A stretch of DNA of 64,000 bases from UBA1443 sp964445745 (GTDB taxonomy: Bacteria > Omnitrophota > Omnitrophia > Omnitrophales > Aquincolibacteriaceae). Below the pieces are notes generated by a model. It was given only the letters and a program-made list of their open reading frames with translations. It had not been told where the DNA came from and did not search any database. The position numbers and the translations under genes are program-made. This document shows positions 6,637 through 13,969 of this stretch, one piece after another (position 1 is the first letter of the stretch; each line of letters begins with the position of its first letter). Location: the NCBI GenBank assembly GCA_964445745.1, contig CAYULU010000005.1, positions 1-64,000 on the forward strand, in the 5' to 3' direction.

Positions 6637-7464
6637 GTGAATTTTTTTAAAAACAAATACACAGTTATCTTGAGCCTTATTTTTTTTATTTGCGGATGTG
6701 CCACAACGGCGGAGCGGGGGATTGACGTGGAGGCGGCGAGTCAGGGTCCGTCGAATTATGATGAGTATGCCGTGGGGGCGAAAATTCATCAGGAGATCCT
6801 CTCGCGGTTTCATCCTTACACGGATCCCAAAGTTGTGAAGTATGTGAGCCATGTTGGGACGAACCTGGCAGCTCATGCCAGCCGGAAAGACCTTCGCTAT
6901 CAATATACCATTCTCTATGATGAGAAGATTTATGCGACATCAGCGCCCGGCGGACACATCTATGTGACGACCGGAATGCTCAATTTCTTGCAAAATGAGG
7001 CGGAGCTTGCCGCTATTCTTGCGCATGAGATCGGAAGGCTTCAATACAAGGATCCTCGGTTTACGCAAACCGATGATGTGCTGAATGTTGCCACGCAGGC
7101 AGGTTCCCAGATTGCGCCGATGTTTGGTCCTGTCGGATCGCTTGCCGCTCTTGGGCTCGTCTTGCTCAAGGCGTATGTTGACAGTACGCAGTTGACGCCT
7201 GATGAATTGCTTATCGAAAGTGACCGGCGGGCGATGGATTATTTGCTTAAATCGGGTTATGACCCCCAGTCGCTGATGGATACCCTCGAATATTTTTTAC
7301 GGGCAGGGGAGAAATCTGTGCCGCTATTTTATGATTATTATCAATCACGGCCGATTACGGAATCGAGAGTTTTGGCCGTCCGTAAAGGATTTCAAAAACT
7401 TCCGCTTTCTGATAAAGAGCTCAAAACTCGACCGCTCGAATACCAAGAGGTAACAAAAGGGTGA
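6637..7464 (+). CDS. M48-family-like lipoprotein with altered zinc motif
   Basis: A 275-residue lipoprotein (signal peptide, lipobox FICGC at about residue 21). The domain matches M48 metallopeptidases of the BepA/YfgC/LoiP type: the GGHIYVTTGML strand, then AILAHEIGRLQ, then IESDRRAMDYL. In active family members the zinc helix is HEIGH; here it reads HEIGR (His130, Glu131, Arg134), so the second histidine ligand is missing. The downstream Glu of the ESD segment is kept. It is therefore either inactive and chaperone-like or uses another ligand. GTG start at 6637; the ribosome site (AAGAAAG) is weak. It lies just outside the mobile element in host DNA. Confidence 0.8.
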   Translation: MNFFKNKYTVILSLIFFICGCATTAERGIDVEAASQGPSNYDEYAVGAKIHQEILSRFHPYTDPKVVKYVSHVGTNLAAHASRKDLRYQYTILYDEKIYATSAPGGHIYVTTGMLNFLQNEAELAAILAHEIGRLQYKDPRFTQTDDVLNVATQAGSQIAPMFGPVGSLAALGLVLLKAYVDSTQLTPDELLIESDRRAMDYLLKSGYDPQSLMDTLEYFLRAGEKSVPLFYDYYQSRPITESRVLAVRKGFQKLPLSDKELKTRPLEYQEVTKG

Positions 7465-7498
7465 GAGAGATTTACAAGAAAGCATACTAAAAAACTGA

Positions 7499-7561
7499 TG
7501 CGGCTAGAGGGAGTTGAACCCCACCCCTTGCGGGACAAGATCCTAAGCCTTGCGTGTCTGC
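7499..7561 (-). pseudogene. 3' part of a broken tRNA-Leu(UAG)
   Basis: On the minus strand this gives the anticodon stem-loop (CAAGG, CTTAGGA, TCTTG), the variable arm, the T arm and the acceptor strand TAGCCGC plus A. It breaks inside the D arm. The acceptor strand does not match the intact neighbour (CGGCCGC) but pairs with the fragment at 7753-7774. One T-stem pair is mismatched and one anticodon-stem pair is G-U, a sign of decay. Confidence 0.65.
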
Positions 7562-7589
7562 ACTGGTTCCAAAGAATTTTTGAATTCAC

Positions 7590-7671
7590 TGCGGCCGGAG
7601 GGACTTGAACCCCCATCCCTTACGGGACAAGATCCTAAGTCTTGCGCGTCTGCCAATTTCGCCACGGCCGC
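7590..7671 (-). tRNA. tRNA-Leu(UAG)
   Basis: An intact class II tRNA: acceptor GCGGCCG/CGGCCGC, discriminator A, anticodon stem CAAGA/TCTTG, loop CTTAGGA with anticodon TAG (decodes CTA), a long variable arm and T arm TTCAAGT. GAATTCA and TGAATTC flank it as an inverted repeat that could lengthen the acceptor stem of the precursor. It lies between the two parts of a broken tRNA-Leu of the same anticodon. Confidence 0.95.
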
Positions 7672-7752
7672 AATGAATTCGAAAACTGGCTTTTTAATAG
7701 TATAAGAAATCAGTGCAGTTTTGGCCTCAATTATTTTTTAATTATGGCAGGA

Positions 7753-7774
7753 CTGCCAGTTTCGCCATAGCCGC
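7753..7774 (-). pseudogene. 5' part of the broken tRNA-Leu(UAG)
   Basis: Read on the minus strand, this is the 5' acceptor strand GCGGCTA and most of the D arm of a tRNA-Leu. Joined through a shared CTGC to the fragment at 7499-7561 it gives a complete tRNA-Leu with a perfectly paired GCGGCTA/TAGCCGC acceptor stem. Confidence 0.6.
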
Positions 7775-7837
7775 ATAATTGTTTAAAAATTTCAGTACCC
7801 AAAAACGATATTGTTCCATCTTTCAAAACATGGAGAT

Positions 7838-7860
7838 CGCGGCCGATTTTACCATGGCCG
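7838..7860 (-). pseudogene. Possible tRNA-Leu 5' end relic
   Basis: A short stretch (gcggccg at 7839-7845, then a block resembling the 5' D arm and acceptor strand of tRNA-Leu, ending ggccg at 7860) looks like another worn tRNA-Leu end. It is short and may be chance. Confidence 0.2.
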
Positions 7861-7922
7861 AATATTTTTAGTGTTGGTTGTTTCCCTGCTTCAATGCCGG
7901 GGGGCCATTACGAATAAAAAAA

Positions 7923-7995
7923 TGCGCCCTGAAGGACTTGAACCTTCGACCCAGTGATTAAGAGTCACTTGCTCTACCAACTGAGCTAAGGGCGC
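7923..7995 (-). tRNA. tRNA-Lys(CUU)
   Basis: A complete cloverleaf on the minus strand: acceptor GCGCCCT/AGGGCGC, D arm GCTC/GAGC, anticodon stem AGTGA/TCACT, loop CTCTTAA with anticodon CTT (decodes AAG), T arm GAAGG/CCTTC, discriminator A. CCA is not encoded. Confidence 0.95.
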
Positions 7996-8114
7996 GAGAT
8001 AAGGGTACGCGAAGAAGACCTGTCGAAAAAGCGTCGTCATTCTACTTAAGGAACCGGAACTTTACAAGATATTCGAAACAAATTCCAGAAAAATTCCGGG
8101 GGACCTAGAAAAGT

Positions 8115-8143
8115 TTGACAGTGTCTGGGGGCTTTGGTATACT
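8115..8143 (+). promoter_or_regulatory. Sigma70 promoter of rplM-rpsI
   Basis: TTGACA (8115-8120) and TATACT (8138-8143) with a 17-bp spacer, a near-consensus housekeeping promoter. It predicts a start near 8150 and a leader of about 170 nt. Confidence 0.8.
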
Positions 8144-8252
8144 TTGCAAACTTTTTCAGGGTACTTTGAGTCGCAGGAAGATAGTCCTCCTAGCTGATTT
8201 CCCCCTAATACATTTATAAAACAAAGAAAGGATGCCTCGTTGTTTTCTTCTT

Positions 8253-8300
8253 GAAACAGCAAATGGGGCTGGTTTCGGCAAGTCATTTGTTTCAAATGAC
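8253..8300 (+). promoter_or_regulatory. Two leader hairpins upstream of rplM
   Basis: First hairpin: GAAACAGC (8253-8260) with GCT/GTTTC (8268-8276), one bulge. Second: GTCATTTG (8282-8289) with CAAATGAC (8293-8300), perfect with a 3-nt loop. The ribosome site GGTGAGG follows at 8308. Ribosomal-protein operons are often autoregulated through such leaders, and L13 leaders are known in other phyla; I cannot match this one to a described class. Confidence 0.5.
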
Positions 8301-8323
8301 AGAAACGGGTGAGGCCGTTATTT

Positions 8324-8755
8324 ATGAAAACTTTTATTCCTAAAGATAAAGATATTAATCGCAAGACTTACCTCATTGATGCATCCGGCAAGACCCTTGG
8401 TCGCTTGGCAACCCGAGCCGCGTCTCTTCTCATCGGGAAGGGAAAAGCTTGTTTCTCTAAAGACCAGCTTGTGGGGGATCAGGTGATTGTGATCAATGCC
8501 GCGAAAATTTACGTGACGGGCAAAAAGAAACAGCAAAAGGTTTATACCCGGTATACGGGATTTGCGGGGGGCATTCGCAGTATCACTCTTGAAAAGTTGT
8601 TAGAAAAAAAACCGGCGGATGTTATTACCAAGGCGGTAACCCGAATGCTTCCCAAGAACCGAATGGGAGATGTCATGGCAAAGCGTCTTCGGGTTTTCCC
8701 CGGTGCTGAATATAATCATAAAGCTCAAAAACCAATTACGATTGAGGTTTCATAA
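8324..8755 (+). CDS. rplM: 50S ribosomal protein L13
   Basis: 143 residues, the usual L13 length. Family landmarks are present: WLIDA-type start (TYLIDASGKTLGRLATRAASLL), GKGK, VIVINAAKIYVTGKK, the KVYTRYTGF loop, and MLPKNRMGDVMAKRLRVFPGAEYNHKAQKP at the end. It binds 23S rRNA early in large-subunit assembly. The ATG at 8324 has a GGTGAGG ribosome site 9 nt upstream. A GTG at 8309 lies within that site and is rejected. rpsI follows 2 bp after the stop, the conserved bacterial pair. Confidence 0.98.
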   Translation: MKTFIPKDKDINRKTYLIDASGKTLGRLATRAASLLIGKGKACFSKDQLVGDQVIVINAAKIYVTGKKKQQKVYTRYTGFAGGIRSITLEKLLEKKPADVITKAVTRMLPKNRMGDVMAKRLRVFPGAEYNHKAQKPITIEVS

Positions 8756-8757
8756 TT

Positions 8758-9150
8758 ATGGCAACTACATCGATTTACGCGACCGGCCGAAGAAAATCTG
8801 CGATTGCACGTGTTTGGCTGTTCCCTGGGCAGAAAGGGTTTACTGTCAATGGGCAAGATTCTGACAAGTATCTTAAACGTGCAAACCTTCAAATGATCGT
8901 GGAGCAGCCGCTTAAGGCCATGAACCTTCTCGGGCAGGTTCGGATTCGCGCTCGTGTCGAGGGCGGAGGAACTGCAGGACAGGCGGGTGCGATACGGCTT
9001 GGTATTGCCAGGGCTCTTCTTGGATTGAATGCTGAAAGCCGATCCCCGTTGCGGAAGGGTGGATACCTCACACGTGATCCTCGCGAGAAAGAGCGTAAAA
9101 AGGCAGGCCGCAAAGGTGCTCGCCGCCGCTTCCAGTACACAAAGCGGTAA
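8758..9150 (+). CDS. rpsI: 30S ribosomal protein S9
   Basis: 130 residues, full length. YATGRRKSAIARVWL at the start, GGGTAGQAGAIRLGIARAL in the middle, and the conserved basic tail ending QYTKR that reaches the decoding centre. Two bases separate it from rplM, so the two are co-transcribed from the promoter at 8115. Confidence 0.98.
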   Translation: MATTSIYATGRRKSAIARVWLFPGQKGFTVNGQDSDKYLKRANLQMIVEQPLKAMNLLGQVRIRARVEGGGTAGQAGAIRLGIARALLGLNAESRSPLRKGGYLTRDPREKERKKAGRKGARRRFQYTKR

Positions 9151-9257
9151 TCCGGTTTTCTTATGGAGTTTTCTTCCAACCGAGAACCCATTGGAAAACG
9201 ATATGCTTTTTCGGGTGTTTGTTACGACAAATGTTTGAAATGCACCTCTGTGAATTT

Positions 9258-9413
9258 ATGAATCATCCCACTCTTCAGTATGCCTGGCCGCGAAACTTGA
9301 TTCTAATCGGGATAATTTTTTTTACGGCTTGGGTGTGCTCAGGTTGTCAGCAGTTTTTGCAGGATTATAATTATTCCCCGATCGGCGCTTCTCAGTTCAG
9401 CGACAATTATTAA
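9258..9413 (+). CDS. Small lipoprotein, unknown
   Basis: About 51 residues: a hydrophobic signal (LILIGIIFFTAWVCSGC) with lipobox CSGC, then only about 20 residues (QQFLQDYNYSPIGASQFSDNY). The ATG at 9258 is preferred because it leaves an ordinary n-region; an upstream TTG at 9219 is also in frame. No clear ribosome site. It lies between rpsI and the AsmA-like gene. The small lipid-anchored tail makes a real gene plausible but not certain. Confidence 0.4.
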   Translation: MNHPTLQYAWPRNLILIGIIFFTAWVCSGCQQFLQDYNYSPIGASQFSDNY

Positions 9414-9451
9414 GAACATCCGTCTTGTTTGCGGAAGAGGGACCGGATTTT

Positions 9452-11986
9452 GTGACAGAAGGATCTGTTTTTGCTAAACCATCACCTGTCGGGAAAACGA
9501 AGACATGGAAAAAAAGTTTTCGTTTTTTTCTTTTTCTTTTTTTTGCGCTCCTCATCTATGTTGGTTTTGTCTGGTTTCAGGCCAATCGGCTGTTAAGATC
9601 CGAAAAAACCCAGAACCATTTTATTGAGAAAATTCAACTTGTTTCCGGGGGGGTCTTGACTCACGGAGGTTTAGAAGTTGGATTTTCCCCAAATCCGACT
9701 CTAACGTTTCTGAATCCGAAGCTTACTTTCGCCAATCATCCTGCGGTCATCGAATCTGAAAAACTCTGTCTCGATTTTAATATCATTTCAATTGCCTGGG
9801 GCCGTACGGAACCCTCCGAGATTTATGCTTTTGGTGTGAAATTTAACACTTCAATTCCGGCCTTTCCGGGTTTAGAAGAGATCCAGCTACAAAACGCTGT
9901 TCTTAAGATGGGCGCCATTCGCTCTGGTCTTGCGATTCCCGTTCAGATGTCAGGCGATGTGGGCAGTCAACCGCAGGCATTTGATGTGAAGGGACATTTC
10001 GTCATCCCTTCACTGGAAAGACTTGAATGGGACCAGGTCAGCATGCGACTTCTCTTCAATTTCAAGGATCTTCCGATTGCCAGTGCCGTCGCTCATGCTT
10101 CGGAACGCCCTCCTTTTTTCATTTTTAAGGGTGGTTTTTTAAACGGATCTTTCGAAACAAAAAAACAGAAGGGATCCGGAGAACTGGATTTTGCGGGTAC
10201 CGGTAAAGTTCGCAAAGTGAGTTACGAAATTCGCAGTGAAAAGGATATAACAGTACCGCTTGCTTTCGATGTGGAGATGGATCTTTCAGGCGTCTGGAAT
10301 GCTGTTCAGGAAGAGTTGAAGATCAATAAATCTCAATTTCGGCTTCCTTTTGGATCTCTCGAAACCAACGGGAGTTTAAAGTTGGGAACCGGGGAAATCC
10401 CGAGTTTCTACTTTTTCGCGAAAGATCTGGTTCTTGAAAAGATGGTTGCTTATTGGCCCGGCATTGAAAATATTCTTCCTTTTAAAATCGGTTTTTCCGG
10501 TGCGAGTCAATGGATCTTAAATCTCGAAGGTACACTTGACCACCTGCGAATCCATCTTAATGTTGATTTTAAGCAAACTCTTTTCACGTATGGCCAGTAT
10601 TTTACGAAACCCAAGGATATTCCGCTTAACGCGACTTTCGACTATCTCATTCGAAAGGGTTCGACGCTATCAGGAGATTTTTCAGTCCGATTCCAGGAAA
10701 TGTCTCTCAAGGGAAATTTGACGGATCTGGACATGGGGACGGGCACGGGGCAGTTAAACCTTCTCACCAACAAATTTTCGATGGCGGGGTGGGAATCGTA
10801 TATTCCGATGCTTCAAGGTTTCAAGATTGACGGAGACGCCAAGATCCTTGCGAACTGGAAGGGAGACCTTCGAGCCTTGGAAAAAGCTGATAAAATTTTG
10901 CATGTTACGATCGGAAAAGGATCTTGGGCGGACGTAGACGGAAAGGGGATCCGGAATGCAGATCTTTCTCTTGATTATAGCCCGCTGATGCTCGAAGGTC
11001 GGCAGATGAAGTTTGATCTGGGGAAATCACCTGTTGTTGCGGATCTCAAGATAGCGGGGACGGGGGAGCAGAAAGAATCTTTTTTCCATCTTTCAGCAGG
11101 CGAATTAAATCTTAATGAAGCCTGGGATTCTGTAAGAGCGCTTTTCCAGCGCAAAACCGAGACTGCCCCCAAAGATTTTTGGGATGATATCAAGACGACA
11201 GTCCATGGCCTTTTCCCCTCGGGGCAGACGGTCCAGAATTTTTCAGTTGATATTTCAAACACGGACCGGATTTGGAATATATCGAAACTCCACGCTCAGA
11301 TTTATAGCGGAGTGCTGGATCTTTCCGGTTGGGTGGATCCAACGATGCAACCGGCTCAGTACCAATCTGAGGGCGAAATCAAAGGTCTTAATCTTGACCT
11401 CTTTTTGAATCGGGCGGGTTTGGAAAAACAATGGTTTGGGGGTTCAACGATCCTGAAGTTTTCCGTCAATGGAAGCGGCTGGGGGAGAGACGCGTGGACC
11501 TCTTCGCTTAAAGGACGGGGACAATTAAATCTTACCGAAGGGCAGTTCGGTTTTATGGATCCTATTGGCGTCTTATCGTCCATCGAGCCCTTGAGCTCCC
11601 TTGGATCCAGAATGAAGTCGCCCAACTCCTTTAACGAGCTTGATTTTAATTGGGTCCTTGCCAACGGGAAAGTGGAGACGGAAGATTTTCTCATCAAAAG
11701 TTCGGATTATGTGGTGGACGGTGAAGGAACGCTTGGTTTTGATGGTTTGCTAAACCTGCGATGGGACGTATTTCTTCCGACTTCTCTGGCGGCGGAAATT
11801 TTCCCTGGGATGGCAGAGACTTTTCACAAGGAAACCAGCGCCCATCTGGGGCCGATCACATTGCTCATCTCAGGATTGGCCGATTCTCCTCACATTAAAC
11901 CTGATCCGGCCCGGGCGGAAGAGTTGATACAAATGATCCGCGAGGAAAAAGCTCGATCGCTGATTTACGAGCTTGTGCTGGATTAA
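9452..11986 (+). CDS. AsmA-family protein (inter-membrane lipid-transfer-like)
   Basis: About 844 residues. One N-terminal transmembrane helix (FFLFLFFALLIYVGFVWF) followed by a long beta-rich periplasmic part with AsmA/DUF3971-type repeats (NFSVDISN, LDLSGWVDP, then GRGQLNLTEGQFGFMDPIG) and a C-terminal AsmA_2-like block (DGEGTLGFDGLLNLRWDVFLPTSLA, then ISGLADSPHIKPDPARAEEL). Relatives (AsmA, TamB, YhdP) bridge the inner and outer membranes and are linked to phospholipid movement. I prefer the GTG at 9452, which has GAGGG 10 nt upstream, over the TTG at 9425, which has none. It converges with rnc, 25 bp apart. Confidence 0.8.
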   Translation: MTEGSVFAKPSPVGKTKTWKKSFRFFLFLFFALLIYVGFVWFQANRLLRSEKTQNHFIEKIQLVSGGVLTHGGLEVGFSPNPTLTFLNPKLTFANHPAVIESEKLCLDFNIISIAWGRTEPSEIYAFGVKFNTSIPAFPGLEEIQLQNAVLKMGAIRSGLAIPVQMSGDVGSQPQAFDVKGHFVIPSLERLEWDQVSMRLLFNFKDLPIASAVAHASERPPFFIFKGGFLNGSFETKKQKGSGELDFAGTGKVRKVSYEIRSEKDITVPLAFDVEMDLSGVWNAVQEELKINKSQFRLPFGSLETNGSLKLGTGEIPSFYFFAKDLVLEKMVAYWPGIENILPFKIGFSGASQWILNLEGTLDHLRIHLNVDFKQTLFTYGQYFTKPKDIPLNATFDYLIRKGSTLSGDFSVRFQEMSLKGNLTDLDMGTGTGQLNLLTNKFSMAGWESYIPMLQGFKIDGDAKILANWKGDLRALEKADKILHVTIGKGSWADVDGKGIRNADLSLDYSPLMLEGRQMKFDLGKSPVVADLKIAGTGEQKESFFHLSAGELNLNEAWDSVRALFQRKTETAPKDFWDDIKTTVHGLFPSGQTVQNFSVDISNTDRIWNISKLHAQIYSGVLDLSGWVDPTMQPAQYQSEGEIKGLNLDLFLNRAGLEKQWFGGSTILKFSVNGSGWGRDAWTSSLKGRGQLNLTEGQFGFMDPIGVLSSIEPLSSLGSRMKSPNSFNELDFNWVLANGKVETEDFLIKSSDYVVDGEGTLGFDGLLNLRWDVFLPTSLAAEIFPGMAETFHKETSAHLGPITLLISGLADSPHIKPDPARAEELIQMIREEKARSLIYELVLD

Positions 11987-12011
11987 AACGAAAAGAAAAA
12001 GGGCCGTTATT

Positions 12012-12713
12012 TTATTTTTCTCGCCGAAGTAGACTCAATAATGCCCGTGCCGCTTTAAGCTCCGATTCCTTTTTAATCTTGTGAAAACCGGAAGCTTTCC
12101 GCTTTCGGTCGACAGAAACAACCGTGGTGACTCCCTTCGAACTGGATTTGTGAACGTAAACGGGGAGTTTTTTCCATTTTTTCAGCGTAAGCTCCTGCAA
12201 CGTACTTTTTGGATTGGGATCTAGCCGGAAAAGTTTTTTGGGGTCAAAATACTCTGCATAATGCTTGAGAATAAAAGCTTCTGTTTTTTTTCTTCCGAGA
12301 TCAAAGAAAATTGCGGCAAAAACCGCCTCGAGAGCGTCGGTCATAAGCTTGTGCTTGTAGGGGGTGGCCATAGCCTGGTGCAGACTTCTTCCGAGTCGCA
12401 TGAATCCGTGGAGCCGCAATTTTTCGGCGATCCTTCCGAGGACCCTCTGTGAAACAAGGATCGAGCGGAGTTTAGAGAGCATGCCTTCATTGGCTTGCGG
12501 GAAATCAGCGTAAAGTTGCTGACAAATGACTTCGTTCAGGATGGAGTCCCCAAGAAATTCAAGGCGGTCAAAATCGGCCAGCTTTTCTGTGAATTGATTT
12601 TCGTTTCTGAAAGAAGGATGTGTCAGGGCCGCGTCAAAAAGGGATAGATTTTTCACGGAAAGCCCGAGCCCTTTACGAAGTTTGGCTTTGGTGAGTTTTA
12701 GCGTCTTGGTCAT
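12012..12713 (-). CDS. rnc: Ribonuclease III
   Basis: 233 residues, standard size. The RNase III signature is present (DRLEFLGDSILNEVI), as is the second acidic motif (MTDALEAVFAAIFFDLG). A C-terminal double-stranded RNA-binding domain follows (residues about 160-228: NPKSTLQELTLKKWKKLP to SELKAARALLSLL). It cuts double-stranded RNA in rRNA maturation. The predicted promoter (12723-12751) puts the transcript start only a few bases from the ATG and there is no ribosome site, so the mRNA may be leaderless. Usually rnc sits with acpP/fabF; here it is alone between the AsmA-like gene and the divergent arg operon. Confidence 0.95.
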   Translation of the reverse strand: MTKTLKLTKAKLRKGLGLSVKNLSLFDAALTHPSFRNENQFTEKLADFDRLEFLGDSILNEVICQQLYADFPQANEGMLSKLRSILVSQRVLGRIAEKLRLHGFMRLGRSLHQAMATPYKHKLMTDALEAVFAAIFFDLGRKKTEAFILKHYAEYFDPKKLFRLDPNPKSTLQELTLKKWKKLPVYVHKSSSKGVTTVVSVDRKRKASGFHKIKKESELKAARALLSLLRREK

Positions 12714-12722
12714 AAGTGGTTT

Positions 12723-12751
12723 AACATAATGTTTTCACGCAGGACTGTCAA
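12723..12751 (-). promoter_or_regulatory. Promoter of rnc
   Basis: On the minus strand TTGACA (12746-12751) and TATGTT (12723-12728), spacer 17 bp. The expected start is near 12716, about 3 nt before the rnc ATG at 12713. Confidence 0.65.
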
Positions 12752-12841
12752 TTATAAAATAGCGTAAGTAACTATAGAGTATAGAGTTATGAATAATGCA
12801 GCCCTCTTTTGCTAATTCAAAAGTTGTCGTAACTTCTTAAA

Positions 12842-12870
12842 TTGACAAAGGATAGAGCTATTTCTATAAT
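12842..12870 (+). promoter_or_regulatory. Consensus promoter of the arg operon
   Basis: TTGACA (12842-12847) and TATAAT (12865-12870), both exact consensus, spacer 17 bp. The transcript would start near 12877, immediately before the hairpin at 12883-12914. Confidence 0.85.
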
Positions 12871-12882
12871 ACCTGTCTACGT

Positions 12883-12914
12883 AAAAGGACAGTCGACCAA
12901 GAGACTGTCCTTTT
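12883..12914 (+). terminator. Terminator-like leader hairpin before argC
   Basis: A perfect 12-bp stem, AAAAGGACAGTC (12883-12894) with GACTGTCCTTTT (12903-12914), 8-nt loop, ending in a U-rich run. Two alternatives compete: CTGTC (12873-12877) can pair with GACAG (12888-12892), and CCTTTT (12909-12914) can pair with AAAAGG (12922-12927) in the argC ribosome site. This layout suits transcription or translation attenuation. The same arms recur at 22481-22514. Confidence 0.65.
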
Positions 12915-12934
12915 GTTTCCGAAAAGGAGAATCA

Positions 12935-13969
12935 TTGAGTCAAATGTTGAACTGTGCTGTATTAGGCGCGACGGGATATACAGGATCTGAACTCACCAGG
13001 TTGTTGCTTGCCCACCGAAGTGTCCGAATCACTCATCTGACAACACGGCAGGAAAAACATATCCCGCTGGCCGAGGTTTTGCCATCGATCCCCAAGGACG
13101 TGGACCTTCATATTACCCCTTATGATTTTGAAGATGTCAAAAAGAAGGCCGACCTTGTGTTTCTTTGCTTACCTCATACAGAAGCCATGACGACGGGAGA
13201 TCTTTTCTTTCAGGCCGGTAAAATCGTGATCGATCTTTCCGCGGATTTCCGGCTGAAAAATCCGGCCCTTTATCCCAAGTGGTACGGGGTCGAGCATGCC
13301 TTTCCCGCGAGACTCCGACAGGCAGTTTACGGTTTGTGCGAAGTGAACCGGGAAAAAATCAAAAAGGCGGATTTGATCGCTAATCCCGGGTGTTATCCGA
13401 CGGGGCCGTCCCTTGCCCTTTGGCCGCTTTTTAAGAAAAAAATGATCCGAACGGATTCCGTCATTATTAATGCTGCGTCGGGGGTTACTGGTGCTGGAAG
13501 AAAACTGGTGACGGCGACTCAGTATTGTGAGGTGAATGAAAATTACAATGCCTACAGAGTGAACCGGCACCAACACATTCCCGAGATTGAACAGAATTGT
13601 TCCGAAGCCGCGGGCAGGGAAGTGCTCATTACTTTTGTCCCGCATCTTCTGCCGGTTTCACGAGGTATCCTTTCGACGATCTACGTCGAACCTTCCCAAA
13701 AAACATTGACTGAGGAATCTATCCGAAAGGTGCTGGAGGCAGTTTACTCCCAGGACCCTTTTGTCAGGATTAAGCCCGCGGGGCAATTCCCGAGTCTCAA
13801 GGATGTCCGAGGGACGAACTTTTGCGACATTGGTGTTTCCCTGGATTCCCGCACGGGGCGACTGGTGATCCTTACGGCCATTGATAATCTTTTGAAAGGT
13901 GCTTCAGGCCAGGCAGTTCAAAACATGAACATTCGTTGTGGTTTCCCCGAGGGAGCGGGGCTTGTCTGA
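12935..13969 (+). CDS. argC: N-acetyl-gamma-glutamyl-phosphate reductase
   Basis: About 344 residues, normal length. It reduces N-acetylglutamyl phosphate with NADPH, step 3 of arginine synthesis. An N-terminal Rossmann motif (VLGATGYTGSELTRLL), the catalytic cysteine in NPGCYPT, the AASGVTGAGRK loop and HQHIPEIEQ are all present. The TTG at 12935 lies 5 nt after GGAG; the ATG at 12944 is the alternative. The longer frame reaching back to 12842 would run through the leader hairpin and is rejected. First gene of argCJBDFGH; argJ begins directly after its stop. Confidence 0.95.
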   Translation: MSQMLNCAVLGATGYTGSELTRLLLAHRSVRITHLTTRQEKHIPLAEVLPSIPKDVDLHITPYDFEDVKKKADLVFLCLPHTEAMTTGDLFFQAGKIVIDLSADFRLKNPALYPKWYGVEHAFPARLRQAVYGLCEVNREKIKKADLIANPGCYPTGPSLALWPLFKKKMIRTDSVIINAASGVTGAGRKLVTATQYCEVNENYNAYRVNRHQHIPEIEQNCSEAAGREVLITFVPHLLPVSRGILSTIYVEPSQKTLTEESIRKVLEAVYSQDPFVRIKPAGQFPSLKDVRGTNFCDIGVSLDSRTGRLVILTAIDNLLKGASGQAVQNMNIRCGFPEGAGLV

